DNA of 64,000 bases from Chelativorans sp. Marseille-P2723 (GCF_902809845.1 NZ_CADDWI010000007.1:1-64000); one strand, 5' to 3'. Counted from the first letter of the stretch, positions 41,531 through 51,358 are shown. Numbers and translations: made by a program. The notes: generated by a model not told the origin, from the letters alone.

Positions 41531-42325
41531 TTGACCGGGGGAGATGAAGCTGTTTTCAAGGCCGAATCTGCGCAGCAAGTATTTAATGTTTCTGGTCAGA
41601 CCGTTCTAATAACGGGGGGTTCGAGCGGTCTCGGCCGGCGCTTTGCAGAAGTCCTTGCGGGTAATGGAGCACGTATCGCGGTAACAGGCCGCGACATGGC
41701 AGCGCTGAGCAACACTGTCGAAAGCATCCGGTCGAAAGGTGGCTTTGCCGAAGCATTCAGCCTAGAGCTTGCTGACACTGATCAGATCAAGCCGCTATTC
41801 GATAAGGTAGAAGCAGTCCTGGGGCCTGTAAGCGTTCTTGTTAACAATGCAGGAGTTGCTGGGCCTGGCGAAGCCCTGGATACGAATTTCGCAAAATGGC
41901 GCCAGGTCCTTGCGATTAACTTAGACGCCCAATTTCTGATCGCGCAGGAAGCGGCGCGTCGAATGAGTTCCGGCAGTTCGATCATCAACATCTCATCGAT
42001 CCTCGGAATCGGTGTCACGACCGGCGACGTTGCCTATTCCGTAGCGAAAGCAGGATTGACCCAGCTCTCCCAGATCATGGCCCTCGAATTTGCGAGTAGG
42101 GGCATTCGTGTCAACACCATTGCGCCCGGCTATGTGGTGACCGGGATGAATGAAGTTTTCTTCTCCAGCGAGGAAAGCCGCATCATAACTGATCGAATTC
42201 CTCTCGGCCGCGTCGGGCAGGTCGATGATCTGGACGGTGTCATCCTGCTGCTTGCCTCCCGAGCCTCGCGGTTCATGACAGGAGCCGTGATCGCAGTGGA
42301 TGGAGGCCATCTTCTATCACTTTGA
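41531..42325 (+). CDS. Short-chain dehydrogenase/reductase
   Basis: A 264-aa classical SDR. The start is TTG at 41531 with GGAGG 6 bases upstream. No in-frame ATG lies nearby, so TTG is the best choice. The cofactor site is TGGSSGLGRRF (TGxxxGxG), then NNAGVAGPGE, a catalytic Ser in ISSILGIGV, YSVAKAG with the Tyr and Lys, and PGYVVTGMN. It is the first gene of the plus-strand hydantoinase unit and probably oxidises or reduces an intermediate. Substrate unknown. Confidence 0.9.
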   Translation: MTGGDEAVFKAESAQQVFNVSGQTVLITGGSSGLGRRFAEVLAGNGARIAVTGRDMAALSNTVESIRSKGGFAEAFSLELADTDQIKPLFDKVEAVLGPVSVLVNNAGVAGPGEALDTNFAKWRQVLAINLDAQFLIAQEAARRMSSGSSIINISSILGIGVTTGDVAYSVAKAGLTQLSQIMALEFASRGIRVNTIAPGYVVTGMNEVFFSSEESRIITDRIPLGRVGQVDDLDGVILLLASRASRFMTGAVIAVDGGHLLSL

Positions 42326-42364
42326 TGAACGTGCGCTCTTCTTGAGAAACGGAAATTGAGCATC

Positions 42365-44497
42365 ATGGATGACATAGTCGGAACGCTCGACGCGTCGAAG
42401 CGCAAACGAAGCAAGTTGCGATTTGCCGTAGATACGGGCGGCACGTTTACCGACCTCATCGTCAGTGGAGACGGCGATTATTTAAGCATGCACAAGGCTG
42501 CAACGACTCCGGATGACCCGGTACGAGGCGTGATCAACGTGATGAAGGCCGCGGCAGATCAAGCAGGCGCGTCTCTCTCTGAGTATCTAGCCCGAGGTGA
42601 AATCCTGGTTCACGGGACCACCCATGCCATCAACGCTATTATTACCGGGCGGACTGCTCGAACAGCATTTCTAACAACGCGCGGCCATCCGGATACTCTG
42701 GTTTTTCGGGAAGGGGGAAGACAAGACGCTTTCAATTTCACCGTCCCTTATCCGCAACCCTATGTATCCAAGGCGCTGACATTCGAAATTGATGAACGCA
42801 TCATGTCCACAGGGCAGTGCGCACATCCCCTCGATGAAGGTCAAGCCATCGAAGTGTTACGTCGTCTGCCCAGTATGGGTGTCGAAGCTATTGCGGTGTG
42901 CCTACTTTGGTCAATCGTCAATCCGGAGCACGAACTCATTCTGGAGCGTTTGATAAAGGATCATTTGCCAGGAGTCCCCTATACGCTCTCCCACCGCATT
43001 AACCCGTCGATCCGGGAATACCGGCGGGCCATGTCTACCTGCATCGACGCATCGCTCAAGCCGATCATGGGCGCTTACATGAGCGGCCTCGACGAGAGGC
43101 TGCGCGATGTCGGTTTTGCCGGACGTCTTCTGGTAGTCACTTCGCAAGGCGGTGTCATCGATGCTGCGGACGTCGCGCAAACTCCGGTACATCTAATCAA
43201 TTCCGGGCCCAGCATGGCTCCGGTCGGGGCGCGCGCATATTGTGACAGCAGCATGGCGAATACGCTTATCGTCGGCGATACCGGCGGGACGACCTTTGAT
43301 GTTTCGCTTATCCGCAACGGGCGGATTCCGAGGACTCGCGAGACCTGGCTGGGCAAGCCTTTCTCCAGCCATCTCACGGGAATGCCTTCGGTTGATATCA
43401 AGAGCATAGGAGCGGGCGGCGGATCGATTGCTTGGGTGGATGAGGGTGGGCTGCTCCATGTAGGCCCGAATAGCGCCGGCGCAGTACCTGGACCTGCAGC
43501 CTATGGCCGGGGCGGAGACAAGCCGACCGTAACCGACGCTGCTGTCGTGCAAGGATTCATAGATCCGGACAATTTCCTAGGCGGTCAGATGAAGCTTGAT
43601 GTGGAAGAGGCAAAAGCAGCGATCCGCGATCATGTCGGCCGACCGCTTGGGCTTCGTGTGGAGGAGGCGGCGTCCGCGATCATGGATCTTGCTACTGAGC
43701 AAATGGTTCAGGCGATCCTCGATATCACCGTAAGTCAGGGAATTGATCCAGGCGACGCTGCATTTGTAGGAGGTGGGGGTGCAGCCGGTCTAAACGCGGT
43801 CGCGGTTGGAAAGCGGCTCGGATGCCGCTGGGTCTTTATTCCGGAGACGGGCGCTGCCCTTTCTGCAGCCGGGGCGCTCGTGTCGGATCTCGTTGCTCAT
43901 TACCATGCCACGTGTCACACGATCACTACCCATTTTGATTTCGAAGGAGTGAACGCCACGTTGGAGAAGTTGGCAAAGCATTGTGAGAGCTTCCGACGCA
44001 GCGCCGGCGCAGATGCTAATTCTTCCTATATCGATTGGGCGACTGAATCACGCTATCCCGATCAGGCTTGGGAGATCGAAGTCCCTTTGCGAACTTCGCG
44101 CTTCGCAGACATTGATGACGTCAAGGGTCTGGAGGCCGACTTCCATGCGATGCATCAGGAAATTTTTGCCGTAAACGATCCTGGCCAGCCGGTCGAAACG
44201 ATTGGCTGGAATGCAGCTGTCCATTGCCGCCTCGGATCGCAGCTTCCGGGACGGATCAAACTGCCGGAAAGAGCACCGCAAAGAAGCTCCCGATGGACTT
44301 ACTTTCGAGCACCCGGCTGGGTCGAGGCATCAGTCCACAGCCTGGAGACAATCGGGCTTTCTGACTTGGTCGTTGGTCCGGCAATTATCCAGTCTGACCT
44401 GACCTCCATCGTTATCGATCCTGGCGCGACAGCTTTTCGCGACGCGATGGGCACGGTCATTGTGGATCTCAAGCGTTCGGGAGGTACTCGTGACTGA
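42365..44497 (+). CDS. hyuA: HyuA-type hydantoinase/oxoprolinase subunit A
   Basis: A protein of about 710 aa with the N-methylhydantoinase A fold. The acetate-kinase-like nucleotide site reads FAVDTGGTFTDLIVSG at the start. Later landmarks are ATTPDDPVRGVINVM, LVHGTTHAINAIITG, GDTGGTTFDVSLI and the Gly-rich GAGGGSIAWVD. The ATG at 42365 is used, and a TTG 9 bases earlier is in frame. HyuA and HyuB together hydrolyse a cyclic amide (hydantoin, 5-oxoproline or a relative) with ATP. Its stop overlaps the hyuB start. It belongs to the SDR, hyuA, hyuB, Rid unit. Confidence 0.92.
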   Translation: MDDIVGTLDASKRKRSKLRFAVDTGGTFTDLIVSGDGDYLSMHKAATTPDDPVRGVINVMKAAADQAGASLSEYLARGEILVHGTTHAINAIITGRTARTAFLTTRGHPDTLVFREGGRQDAFNFTVPYPQPYVSKALTFEIDERIMSTGQCAHPLDEGQAIEVLRRLPSMGVEAIAVCLLWSIVNPEHELILERLIKDHLPGVPYTLSHRINPSIREYRRAMSTCIDASLKPIMGAYMSGLDERLRDVGFAGRLLVVTSQGGVIDAADVAQTPVHLINSGPSMAPVGARAYCDSSMANTLIVGDTGGTTFDVSLIRNGRIPRTRETWLGKPFSSHLTGMPSVDIKSIGAGGGSIAWVDEGGLLHVGPNSAGAVPGPAAYGRGGDKPTVTDAAVVQGFIDPDNFLGGQMKLDVEEAKAAIRDHVGRPLGLRVEEAASAIMDLATEQMVQAILDITVSQGIDPGDAAFVGGGGAAGLNAVAVGKRLGCRWVFIPETGAALSAAGALVSDLVAHYHATCHTITTHFDFEGVNATLEKLAKHCESFRRSAGADANSSYIDWATESRYPDQAWEIEVPLRTSRFADIDDVKGLEADFHAMHQEIFAVNDPGQPVETIGWNAAVHCRLGSQLPGRIKLPERAPQRSSRWTYFRAPGWVEASVHSLETIGLSDLVVGPAIIQSDLTSIVIDPGATAFRDAMGTVIVDLKRSGGTRD

Positions 44498-46265
44498 GCG
44501 TACTACCTTGTCGAGCAAATTGGATGGATCCGACCTTGCCATCTTGACGGCGCGGTTCGAGGGTGTCGCTCGAAAGATGGCAAATACGCTGCATCGAACA
44601 GGACGCTCTGGAATTCTTACCATAGCGCGCGATTTCTCCTGTGTCATTCTTACTGCAAATCATGAACTGGTGACCGCGTCTGACAGTTTGCCAATTCACG
44701 TTTTGCGTGGACCTGAAGTGATGACCCGCACTATGGCGGAGAACCACAAAAATCTGAGACGCGGAGATGCGTTTCTGCACAATTCTCCTTACCACGGGTG
44801 CACACATCCTGCCGATCACAGCATTTTGGTGCCTGTTATCGATGATGACGGCATTCATCGGTTCACAGTACTGGCGAAAGGTCACCAGGCGGACTGTGGA
44901 AACTCCTTGCCAACGACTTACATGGGCGCTGCCAGGGACGTCTATGCAGAAGGCGCTTTGATCTTTCCAGCCGTCCGCATCCAGACCGACTATCAGCACG
45001 AAATGGACATCATCAGGATGTGCCAAATGCGGATCCGTGTACCGGAGCAATGGTGGGGGGATTATCTCGCTACCCTCGGAGCGGCACGCGTCGGCGAACG
45101 CGAACTTCTCAATTTGGGGCGGGAAATGGGCTGGGACACACTTGAAAGCTACACCCGGCAATGGTTCGACTATAGTGAAAGGCGGATGCGCTCTGCTATA
45201 CGCGCCTTGCCAGCGGGACGAATTACGCACAGCAGTCGCCATGATCCCTTCCCCGGTACACCAGATGATGGCGTTGAAGTTAAAATCACGCTGAATGTGA
45301 ATCCCGAACAGGAAATGATCGAGGTTGATCTGCGTGACAACATCGATGTCATGGAGAATGGGCTTAATCTTTCGGAGGCATGTGCGCGATCGGCTCCGAT
45401 GGTTGGGATATTCAATTCACTGGATCATACAATACCCAAGAATGAAGGGAGCTTTCGTCGAATTGTCGTCCAACTGCGCGAAAACTGTGCCGTAGGCATA
45501 CCGAGGCATCCGACCTCCTGTTCCGTAGCAACCACAAATCTAGCGGATCGTGTAGCCAATCCGGTTCAGTGTGCCATGGCCGAGCTAGCTGAAGGGTACG
45601 GCATGGCAGAAACCGGTGCATGCATTCCTGCCTCTTCAGGCGTTATTTCGGGCACCCATAATGGGAAGCCATTTGTCAACGAAGTTTACCTTGGCTGCAC
45701 CGGAGGCGCCGCCACCCCTATGACAGATGGATGGCTTACAATCATGCATGCTGGGAACGCAGGCATGTGCTACCAGGATTCGATTGAGATCGATGAGCTT
45801 CGTCATCCGATCGTTGTGAAATCCCGGAGATTGTTGGCTGACACTGAGGGCGCTGGACGACATCGTGGCGCAGTGAGTGCTTATTCAGAGTTCTCGCCGG
45901 TGGATTGCAACATGACTGTCGCATACGTCAGCGACGGAAACATAAATGCAGCCAAAGGCGTTCGTGGTGGCCTTGCCGGTGGACCTTCCTCCCAATTCAT
46001 CCGCCGGTCCACTGGGATGCTTGAACCTGTACCGGCCTGCGCCGAGGTTGTCGTCGGTCCCGACGAGGCAATGGTGTCGATAAGTTGCGGGGGAGGAGGA
46101 TATGGACCACCGCATGAACGACCGGTCGCTTTGGTCCATCTGGACGTAATGGAGGGCTGGGTGAGCCGGGATCGCGCCCTCAATATCTACCGCGTTGTCA
46201 TCAATGAAGCCCTTGAAGTCGACATTGATGGAACCCGCCGCTTGCGTGAAGCTGCGCCATCATAA
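44490..46265 (+). CDS. hyuB: HyuB-type hydantoinase/oxoprolinase subunit B
   Basis: About 591 aa starting at GTG 44490 with GGGAGG 5 bases upstream. The start overlaps the hyuA stop (GTGACTGA), so an upstream TTG at 44460 is not needed. The conserved blocks are ARFEGVARKMANTL near the N-terminus, then DFSCVILTANHELV, HNSPYHGCTHPADH, and TPMTDGWLTIMHAGNAG. The Gly-rich end ISCGGGGYGPPHERP is typical of HyuB. It forms the second half of the ATP-dependent cyclic-amide hydrolase with HyuA. The exact substrate (hydantoin, oxoproline, other lactam) cannot be read from the sequence. Confidence 0.92.
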   Translation: MTERTTLSSKLDGSDLAILTARFEGVARKMANTLHRTGRSGILTIARDFSCVILTANHELVTASDSLPIHVLRGPEVMTRTMAENHKNLRRGDAFLHNSPYHGCTHPADHSILVPVIDDDGIHRFTVLAKGHQADCGNSLPTTYMGAARDVYAEGALIFPAVRIQTDYQHEMDIIRMCQMRIRVPEQWWGDYLATLGAARVGERELLNLGREMGWDTLESYTRQWFDYSERRMRSAIRALPAGRITHSSRHDPFPGTPDDGVEVKITLNVNPEQEMIEVDLRDNIDVMENGLNLSEACARSAPMVGIFNSLDHTIPKNEGSFRRIVVQLRENCAVGIPRHPTSCSVATTNLADRVANPVQCAMAELAEGYGMAETGACIPASSGVISGTHNGKPFVNEVYLGCTGGAATPMTDGWLTIMHAGNAGMCYQDSIEIDELRHPIVVKSRRLLADTEGAGRHRGAVSAYSEFSPVDCNMTVAYVSDGNINAAKGVRGGLAGGPSSQFIRRSTGMLEPVPACAEVVVGPDEAMVSISCGGGGYGPPHERPVALVHLDVMEGWVSRDRALNIYRVVINEALEVDIDGTRRLREAAPS

Positions 46266-46297
46266 TGATCGGCAACTCAACTGTGCGAGGAGGACAG

Positions 46298-46690
46298 ATG
46301 AACAAGGATATAAGCCTTCCAAAGGCCACCGGTGTCTATTCGCCCGCGTTGCGGATCGGGGACTGGATCTATGTTTCTGGACAGGGGCCGATCGATGATC
46401 GCGGCAACATCGTTGCAGGCAGCTTCGAAGATGAAATGCTGCTTACGCTGAAGAATATCCAACGGCTTGTAGAAGCTGCGGGAGGTGAGGTGAACCGCAT
46501 TACCAAATGCACTTGCTACCTGTCGAATATAGCAAATTTCAACAAGTTTGACGAGATTTATGGTGAGTTTTTCCGGAATGCGGAAGTCTTTCCGGCGCGA
46601 ACAACCGTCGCCGCAGAGCTTGACCGTATTCAGATCGAGATCGACGCGGTTGCCTATGTTGGCAAGGAAATACCCATTATGATCCGGTAA
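46298..46690 (+). CDS. Rid-family (RidA-like) deaminase
   Basis: 130 aa from ATG 46298 with GAGGAGG 4 bases upstream. The Rid signature is present: GVYSPALRIGDWIYVSGQG, then ITKCTCYLSNIANF and the substrate-contact PARTTVAAELDRIQIEIDAVAYVG (Arg in ART, Glu in IEID). Rid proteins hydrolyse reactive enamine or imine intermediates released by PLP enzymes. This fits the PLP enzyme and amide hydrolases in the same island. It is the last gene of the plus-strand unit and faces the LacI gene. Confidence 0.88.
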   Translation: MNKDISLPKATGVYSPALRIGDWIYVSGQGPIDDRGNIVAGSFEDEMLLTLKNIQRLVEAAGGEVNRITKCTCYLSNIANFNKFDEIYGEFFRNAEVFPARTTVAAELDRIQIEIDAVAYVGKEIPIMIR

Positions 46691-46761
46691 GAAAGGTTGT
46701 AACCGGCGTGCTTCCTCTTGAGCGTTGCTCGGCGGCAAGCAGTCACCCCTGCATCCTCACG

Positions 46762-47814
46762 TTACGTCGTCTCACCTCGCACGAATTCAACTGGAAGTAC
46801 TACTGTTTCCGGCTCAAAGACCCCATCTTCGAGCCGCCGGATCATCAGGTTTGCGGCGAAATTGCCCATTCGAAAGGTTGGTGAGCGTATCGTGGTCAAC
46901 TGGGGTTCAAAGAAGTCTAGCAGCGGGAAGCCGTTAAATCCCGTGAGTTTGACCCTGTCGGGAACAGAGATCCCGCGCCGCCGCAACATGCGATAAACGG
47001 CTATTGCCATCTGATCATTGCCCGCCATGACTGCGTCAAACGTTCCGCCAGCTTCCATGTAATTATAAAGAGCGGCTTCGGTTGCGTCGGGTGACTCATC
47101 CAATGAAGTAATTACGGTCAATTGGGCTCCTGTGGCGGAGTCCTCTATCTCCTGGCGTGCTCCGTTTAGACGAGCTCGCATCGCCGGCCAGTCTGGTTGT
47201 GGCAGAATGAATACGGCTTGCCGCGCGCCACGTTCGATTAGATGCGCGGCTAGCATGCGTCCTCCTTCGTAGTCATCCTGGCGAATGACACAATGATCGA
47301 GGATTGGGTCCGGCAAGGACTGTTGGAACAGGATGACAGGTTGACCTAGACCTCGCAGTGTTTCGGCAAACGAGCCGTTCGGATCGAATTCGCCTGCGGC
47401 CAAGACGCATAAGCCATCACTTTGCCTTTGCTGGATCAATGGCGAATTCGCCATTTGATTTGTCGGCTGCCTTTCAAGAACAAGCGAATATCCATGCTGG
47501 TTCAGGCCGGTACAAAGCCCATCCAGGAGGCTAGTGATGTAGGGATCGGCAAGGAAGAACTGATGCTCCTGTATAATCAGCATTCCTACTGCCTTGCGTC
47601 GATCGGTTCTCAATGTACGTGCTGCGATGTCCGGGCGGTAATTGCATGCCTTCACCGCCCACAGGACCTTGTCTCGGGTCTCCGCGTTGTAGCCTTTCAT
47701 CCGGCCATTGACGACATTAGACACCGTCATCGGCGAAACGCCAGCCAGTTGAGCGACGTCCTTAAGCGTTGCTCGGGGCAAGAATTCCTTCTTAGCTCGT
47801 GATCGTGATGCCAT
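46762..47814 (-). CDS. LacI-family transcriptional regulator
   Basis: A 350-aa repressor. The N-terminal helix-turn-helix is TLKDVAQLAGVSPMTVSNVVNGR with the hinge-helix region YNAETRDKVLWAVKACNYRPD. A periplasmic-binding-protein-like effector domain follows (KAVGMLIIQEHQFF, then IERGARQAVFILPQPDW). It lies between the convergent hydantoinase unit and the divergent aminotransferase gene. The TTAACGTTAA box on the aminotransferase promoter has the central CG typical of LacI operators. Confidence 0.92.
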   Translation of the reverse strand: MASRSRAKKEFLPRATLKDVAQLAGVSPMTVSNVVNGRMKGYNAETRDKVLWAVKACNYRPDIAARTLRTDRRKAVGMLIIQEHQFFLADPYITSLLDGLCTGLNQHGYSLVLERQPTNQMANSPLIQQRQSDGLCVLAAGEFDPNGSFAETLRGLGQPVILFQQSLPDPILDHCVIRQDDYEGGRMLAAHLIERGARQAVFILPQPDWPAMRARLNGARQEIEDSATGAQLTVITSLDESPDATEAALYNYMEAGGTFDAVMAGNDQMAIAVYRMLRRRGISVPDRVKLTGFNGFPLLDFFEPQLTTIRSPTFRMGNFAANLMIRRLEDGVFEPETVVLPVEFVRGETT

Positions 47815-47885
47815 ATTTTCGTTCGTCTTCTTTAAACCTGAACCGCGATGCTTCGGTCACGCTATTGCATGCTTCCTCCATTCAA

Positions 47886-47945
47886 CACCCACCCCGTTAG
47901 CGGTGGGTGCCGGTATTGCGGCTGAAAATAATAGGGGTGGCCCCT
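47886..47945. other. Two hairpins in the 5' region of the LacI gene
   Basis: CACCCACC-N8-GGTGGGTG (47886-47909) and AGGGG-TGG-CCCCT (47933-47945) lie 70-130 bases upstream of the LacI start. They may form in its leader mRNA. No T-run follows on the minus strand. Confidence 0.4.
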
Positions 47946-47991
47946 CTGCATAGTTGCTTCTTATAGCTTACGCCCTAGCGTTGCAAAATGT

Positions 47992-48080
47992 TGCGTTAAA
48001 TTAACGCATTTCATATCTCTTTCAAAGCGTTCAGATGCATGCACATGGGCATTGACTTAACGTTAAATTGCTCCTTAAAT
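47992..48080 (+). promoter_or_regulatory. Promoter and two candidate LacI operators upstream of the aminotransferase
   Basis: TTGACT (48052-48057), a 17-base spacer and TTAAAT (48075-48080) form a promoter. The palindrome TTAACGTTAA (48057-48066) overlaps its spacer. A second palindrome TGCGTTAA-A-TTAACGCA (47992-48008) lies about 58 bases upstream and shares the TTAACG half-site, a spacing compatible with looping by LacI-type dimers. Confidence 0.65.
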
Positions 48081-48178
48081 GTTCACTGTGTGGATCGCAT
48101 GTCGGGAGAGGGGTGGGCGAGGCGCATTTTTCCAACCTTGGCAGCGTGCCCACCGGCAATCAGCAAAGCGGGGTTAAA

Positions 48179-49498
48179 ATGACGCAATCAGTCACCGAAA
48201 CCGTTAATCGGCAGAGCCAGTTCATTGCCGGCGGTACAATGTCGACCAACCGCGCGATTACACCGCCCCGGGTCTTCGTGCGTGCAATGGGAGCGTATCT
48301 TTGGGATGCGGAGGGGAAGAAGTACATCGACTATCATGCGGGGTTCGCTCCTTATCTGTTTGGCCATGGCGATCCAGAGGTTGACGAGGCAGTTGTCAAG
48401 GCAATCCGGTCGGGAGCGTCGCTGATCGGTGCAGGGACGACGCCTTGGGAGGCCGAGATTTCGGAGCTGCTATGCGACGCGGTGCCGGGTCTTGAACAAA
48501 TCCAGCTTACCAATAGTGGTTCGGAGGCGGTTTCATATGCATTGCGGCTTGCTCGCGCCGCGACCGGCCGGGATGTCGTAGTATTAATGCAAGGCGGATA
48601 CAACGGGTGGGCTGATTACGTATCCTACAATCTAATGGATCCTGCGAGTATTGTTGCTGAACATGAGCCGGGCACAGAATACAAGCTGCGCCCGTTCACC
48701 AGCGGCATTCCCGGCGTGATTAGCGAGACCGTGCGAGTAGTGGAATTCAACGATCTGGAAGCTGCCGAACGGGTGCTTTCACGAGGTGATGTCGCGGCGA
48801 TCATTCTTGAGCCCATCCTTCAGAACATCGGGGTAGTCAAACCGTTGCCTGGCTATCTAGAGGGATTGCGCGCGATCTGCGACCGCACTGGTACAATGCT
48901 AATTTTCGACGAAGTGAAGACCGGATTCCGGCACGCACTCGGCGGTTATCAAGCGATCAGCGGCGTGATCCCTGATCTTTCTACCTTCGGAAAGGCGATA
49001 GCCAACGGTTATCCGATGGGCGTCGTTGGCGGCAAGCGAGAAATTATGGCTTTTTGCGCGCATCCTGATCCGGAAAGAAGAGTCGTCATTGCCGGTACCT
49101 ACAACGGCCATCCAGTCAATGTCGCGGCTGCAACGGCAGTCCTGAAGCGCTTGAAGTCAAGGGAGGCCGAGATCTACGAGAGGCTGGAGAAGCTGGGCAG
49201 CCGGCTTGAAACGGGGCTGAGGGAGGTGTTTTCCAGGCGAAACTATCCTGCGACAATTGTGCGCCAAGGATCTGCAATTGCAGTTTACTTCATGGACCAT
49301 GTCCCCACCAGTTGGCGTGATGTCGCGATGAACCACGACAGTGATCGTGACGTTTCCTATCGTCGAGCAATGATTGACGCCGGAGTTTTCCACTTTCCTG
49401 TAGCTACGAAACAATCCAGCATTTCTCTGGCTCACTCAGAGGAAGATATCGATCGGACCATCGAGATTACCTCTGATGTCCTCAACAGATTGAATTGA
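48179..49498 (+). CDS. Class III aminotransferase (glutamate-1-semialdehyde aminomutase-like)
   Basis: About 439 aa. The ATG at 48179 is preferred to an in-frame TTG at 48068, since the extra segment is not family-like and lies on the promoter. Class III landmarks are NRQSQFIAGGTMSTNR, then YLWDAEGKKYIDYHAGFAP, TNSGSEAVSYALRLARAATG, the PLP-phosphate site LIFDEVKTGFR and the PLP lysine in LSTFGKAIANGYPMGV. The GSA-aminomutase-like N-terminal part (FIAGG) points to an isomerase or omega-transaminase role in the island, not haem synthesis. It follows the LacI-type operators directly. Confidence 0.9.
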   Translation: MTQSVTETVNRQSQFIAGGTMSTNRAITPPRVFVRAMGAYLWDAEGKKYIDYHAGFAPYLFGHGDPEVDEAVVKAIRSGASLIGAGTTPWEAEISELLCDAVPGLEQIQLTNSGSEAVSYALRLARAATGRDVVVLMQGGYNGWADYVSYNLMDPASIVAEHEPGTEYKLRPFTSGIPGVISETVRVVEFNDLEAAERVLSRGDVAAIILEPILQNIGVVKPLPGYLEGLRAICDRTGTMLIFDEVKTGFRHALGGYQAISGVIPDLSTFGKAIANGYPMGVVGGKREIMAFCAHPDPERRVVIAGTYNGHPVNVAAATAVLKRLKSREAEIYERLEKLGSRLETGLREVFSRRNYPATIVRQGSAIAVYFMDHVPTSWRDVAMNHDSDRDVSYRRAMIDAGVFHFPVATKQSSISLAHSEEDIDRTIEITSDVLNRLN

Positions 49499-49636
49499 TT
49501 AACTCGCCATGACCGTGACTTGGCTACTGCTGTTCAGCCGGAGCTTTGCCAAAAAACATGAGGGACACGTCCGCGTTCTGCTTGGACGGCTGCTGAAGTA
49601 GAGCAGCAGTTATGGATTTGAAGGTGAGGGGGCAGG

Positions 49637-51358
49637 ATGAGGAAACGAAGGCTGCGATCGGCAGAGTGGTTCGAAGGCCCTGGCAAGAACGCATTCATGT
49701 ATCGGTCATGGATGAAGAACCAGGGTCTGCCGGATGATGCTTTTGACGGCCGTCCCGTAATTGGGATCTGCAATACCTGGTCCGAACTTACTCCGTGTAA
49801 TGCTCACTTGCGGGAAGTGGCTGAAAAAGTGAGAAGAGGAGTGCTGGAAGCGGGCGGACTTCCGTTGGAGTTTCCGGTGACTTCGCTTGGTGAAAGCATC
49901 CTCAGGCCAACCGCCATGCTAATGCGTAATCTGGCGAGCATGGATGTGGAGGAAAGTATCCGTGGCAACCCGATTGACGGAGTTGTCCTGCTTGTCGGGT
50001 GCGACAAGACCACTCCGGCCCTTCTTATGGGGGCGGCCAGCTGTGATCTGCCTGCATTGGTTGTGTCAGGCGGTCCAATGCTTTCCGGACGCCATAATGG
50101 CGAGATTATAGGTTCTGGCACCGATGTCTGGCGCTATCATCAGGAAGTGAAGAATGGCACTCGCTCAATCGAAGATTTTCTTTCGGCTGAGCAAGCAATG
50201 AACCGATCAGCAGGCTCCTGCAACACCATGGGTACAGCGTCTACCATGGCGTGCATGGTCGAGGCTCTGGGAATTGCGCTGCCGGGAAACGCAGCCATTC
50301 CCGCAGTGGATGCCCGGCGCTACACTCATGCGCAGCTTGCCGGACGCCGGATTGTCGAGATGGTGAAGGAAGACCTCACGCCTTCTCAGATCTTGACCAA
50401 GACTGCATTCGAAAACGCCATTAAGGTCAATGCGGCGATCGGAGGATCGACGAATGCGGTGATCCATCTGATCGCGATTGCAGGACGTCTCGGGCTGAAA
50501 CTGACGCTGGATGATTGGGACCGCGTCGGCCGCGGAGTCCCAACCATCGTCAACCTGATGCCATCCGGACAATATCTGATGGAGGACTTCTTTTACGCTG
50601 GCGGCCTTCCTGCTGTCATAGCTCGTCTTCTAGAAAAGGAGTTGTTCGACGGAAGCGCCCTTTGCGCGACTGGCAGAACCATGGGCAGGGAGTTTACGGG
50701 GGCACCCTGCTATAATGATGGGGTGATCCGCACGTTCGACAATGCGCTTTTGAATGAAGGCGCCATTGCTGTTTTGAAGGGCAGTCTGGCGCCAGCCGGA
50801 GCGATCATCAAGCCATCAGCCGCCACGCCGGCTCTCATGACGCATACCGGACCTGCAGTGGTCTTTGAGAATATTGACGACTATCACTCCCGAATAGACG
50901 ATCCAGATCTTGAAGTCGACGCTGACTCAATTCTAGTCCTTAGAAATTGTGGCCCTCGTGGGTTCCCAGGCATGGCCGAAGTCGGCAACATGGCGCTGCC
51001 GGCAAAGCTTCTGAAGCGGGGCATCACCGACATGGTTCGCATAAGCGATGCCCGCATGAGCGGTACAGCCTTTGGAACAGTAGTACTGCATTGCGCGCCT
51101 GAGGCAGCAATTGGAGGACCGCTCCAGGCAGTGAGGACGGGCGATAGGATCACACTCAATGTCCCTGAGCGCAAACTCGAACTTCATGTGAACCAGGCCC
51201 AGATCGATCAACGCCTGGCGGAGCTGCGTTCCCTTCCTCCTTCCGTCGGAGGCTATCAGGGACTGTACGTTGATCATGTTCTTCAGGCTGATCTTGGTTG
51301 CGATTTTGATTTTCTTGTTGGTAAGCGCGGCGCTGCGGTTGCCCGCCATTCACATTAA
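49637..51358 (+). CDS. IlvD/Edd-family dehydratase (sugar-acid-type)
   Basis: A 573-aa Fe-S dehydratase. The cluster and active-site segments are GICNTWSELTPCN, GVVLLVGCDKTTPALLMGA and NRSAGSCNTMGTASTMACM. The C-terminal part is LNVPERKLELHV. It resembles sugar-acid dehydratases (arabonate or xylonate type) more than biosynthetic IlvD, because of the AEWFEGPGKNAF start and the isolated context. It removes water from a 2,3-dihydroxy acid. It sits 138 bases after the aminotransferase gene and ends 126 bases before an IS630 insertion. Confidence 0.9.
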   Translation: MRKRRLRSAEWFEGPGKNAFMYRSWMKNQGLPDDAFDGRPVIGICNTWSELTPCNAHLREVAEKVRRGVLEAGGLPLEFPVTSLGESILRPTAMLMRNLASMDVEESIRGNPIDGVVLLVGCDKTTPALLMGAASCDLPALVVSGGPMLSGRHNGEIIGSGTDVWRYHQEVKNGTRSIEDFLSAEQAMNRSAGSCNTMGTASTMACMVEALGIALPGNAAIPAVDARRYTHAQLAGRRIVEMVKEDLTPSQILTKTAFENAIKVNAAIGGSTNAVIHLIAIAGRLGLKLTLDDWDRVGRGVPTIVNLMPSGQYLMEDFFYAGGLPAVIARLLEKELFDGSALCATGRTMGREFTGAPCYNDGVIRTFDNALLNEGAIAVLKGSLAPAGAIIKPSAATPALMTHTGPAVVFENIDDYHSRIDDPDLEVDADSILVLRNCGPRGFPGMAEVGNMALPAKLLKRGITDMVRISDARMSGTAFGTVVLHCAPEAAIGGPLQAVRTGDRITLNVPERKLELHVNQAQIDQRLAELRSLPPSVGGYQGLYVDHVLQADLGCDFDFLVGKRGAAVARHSH

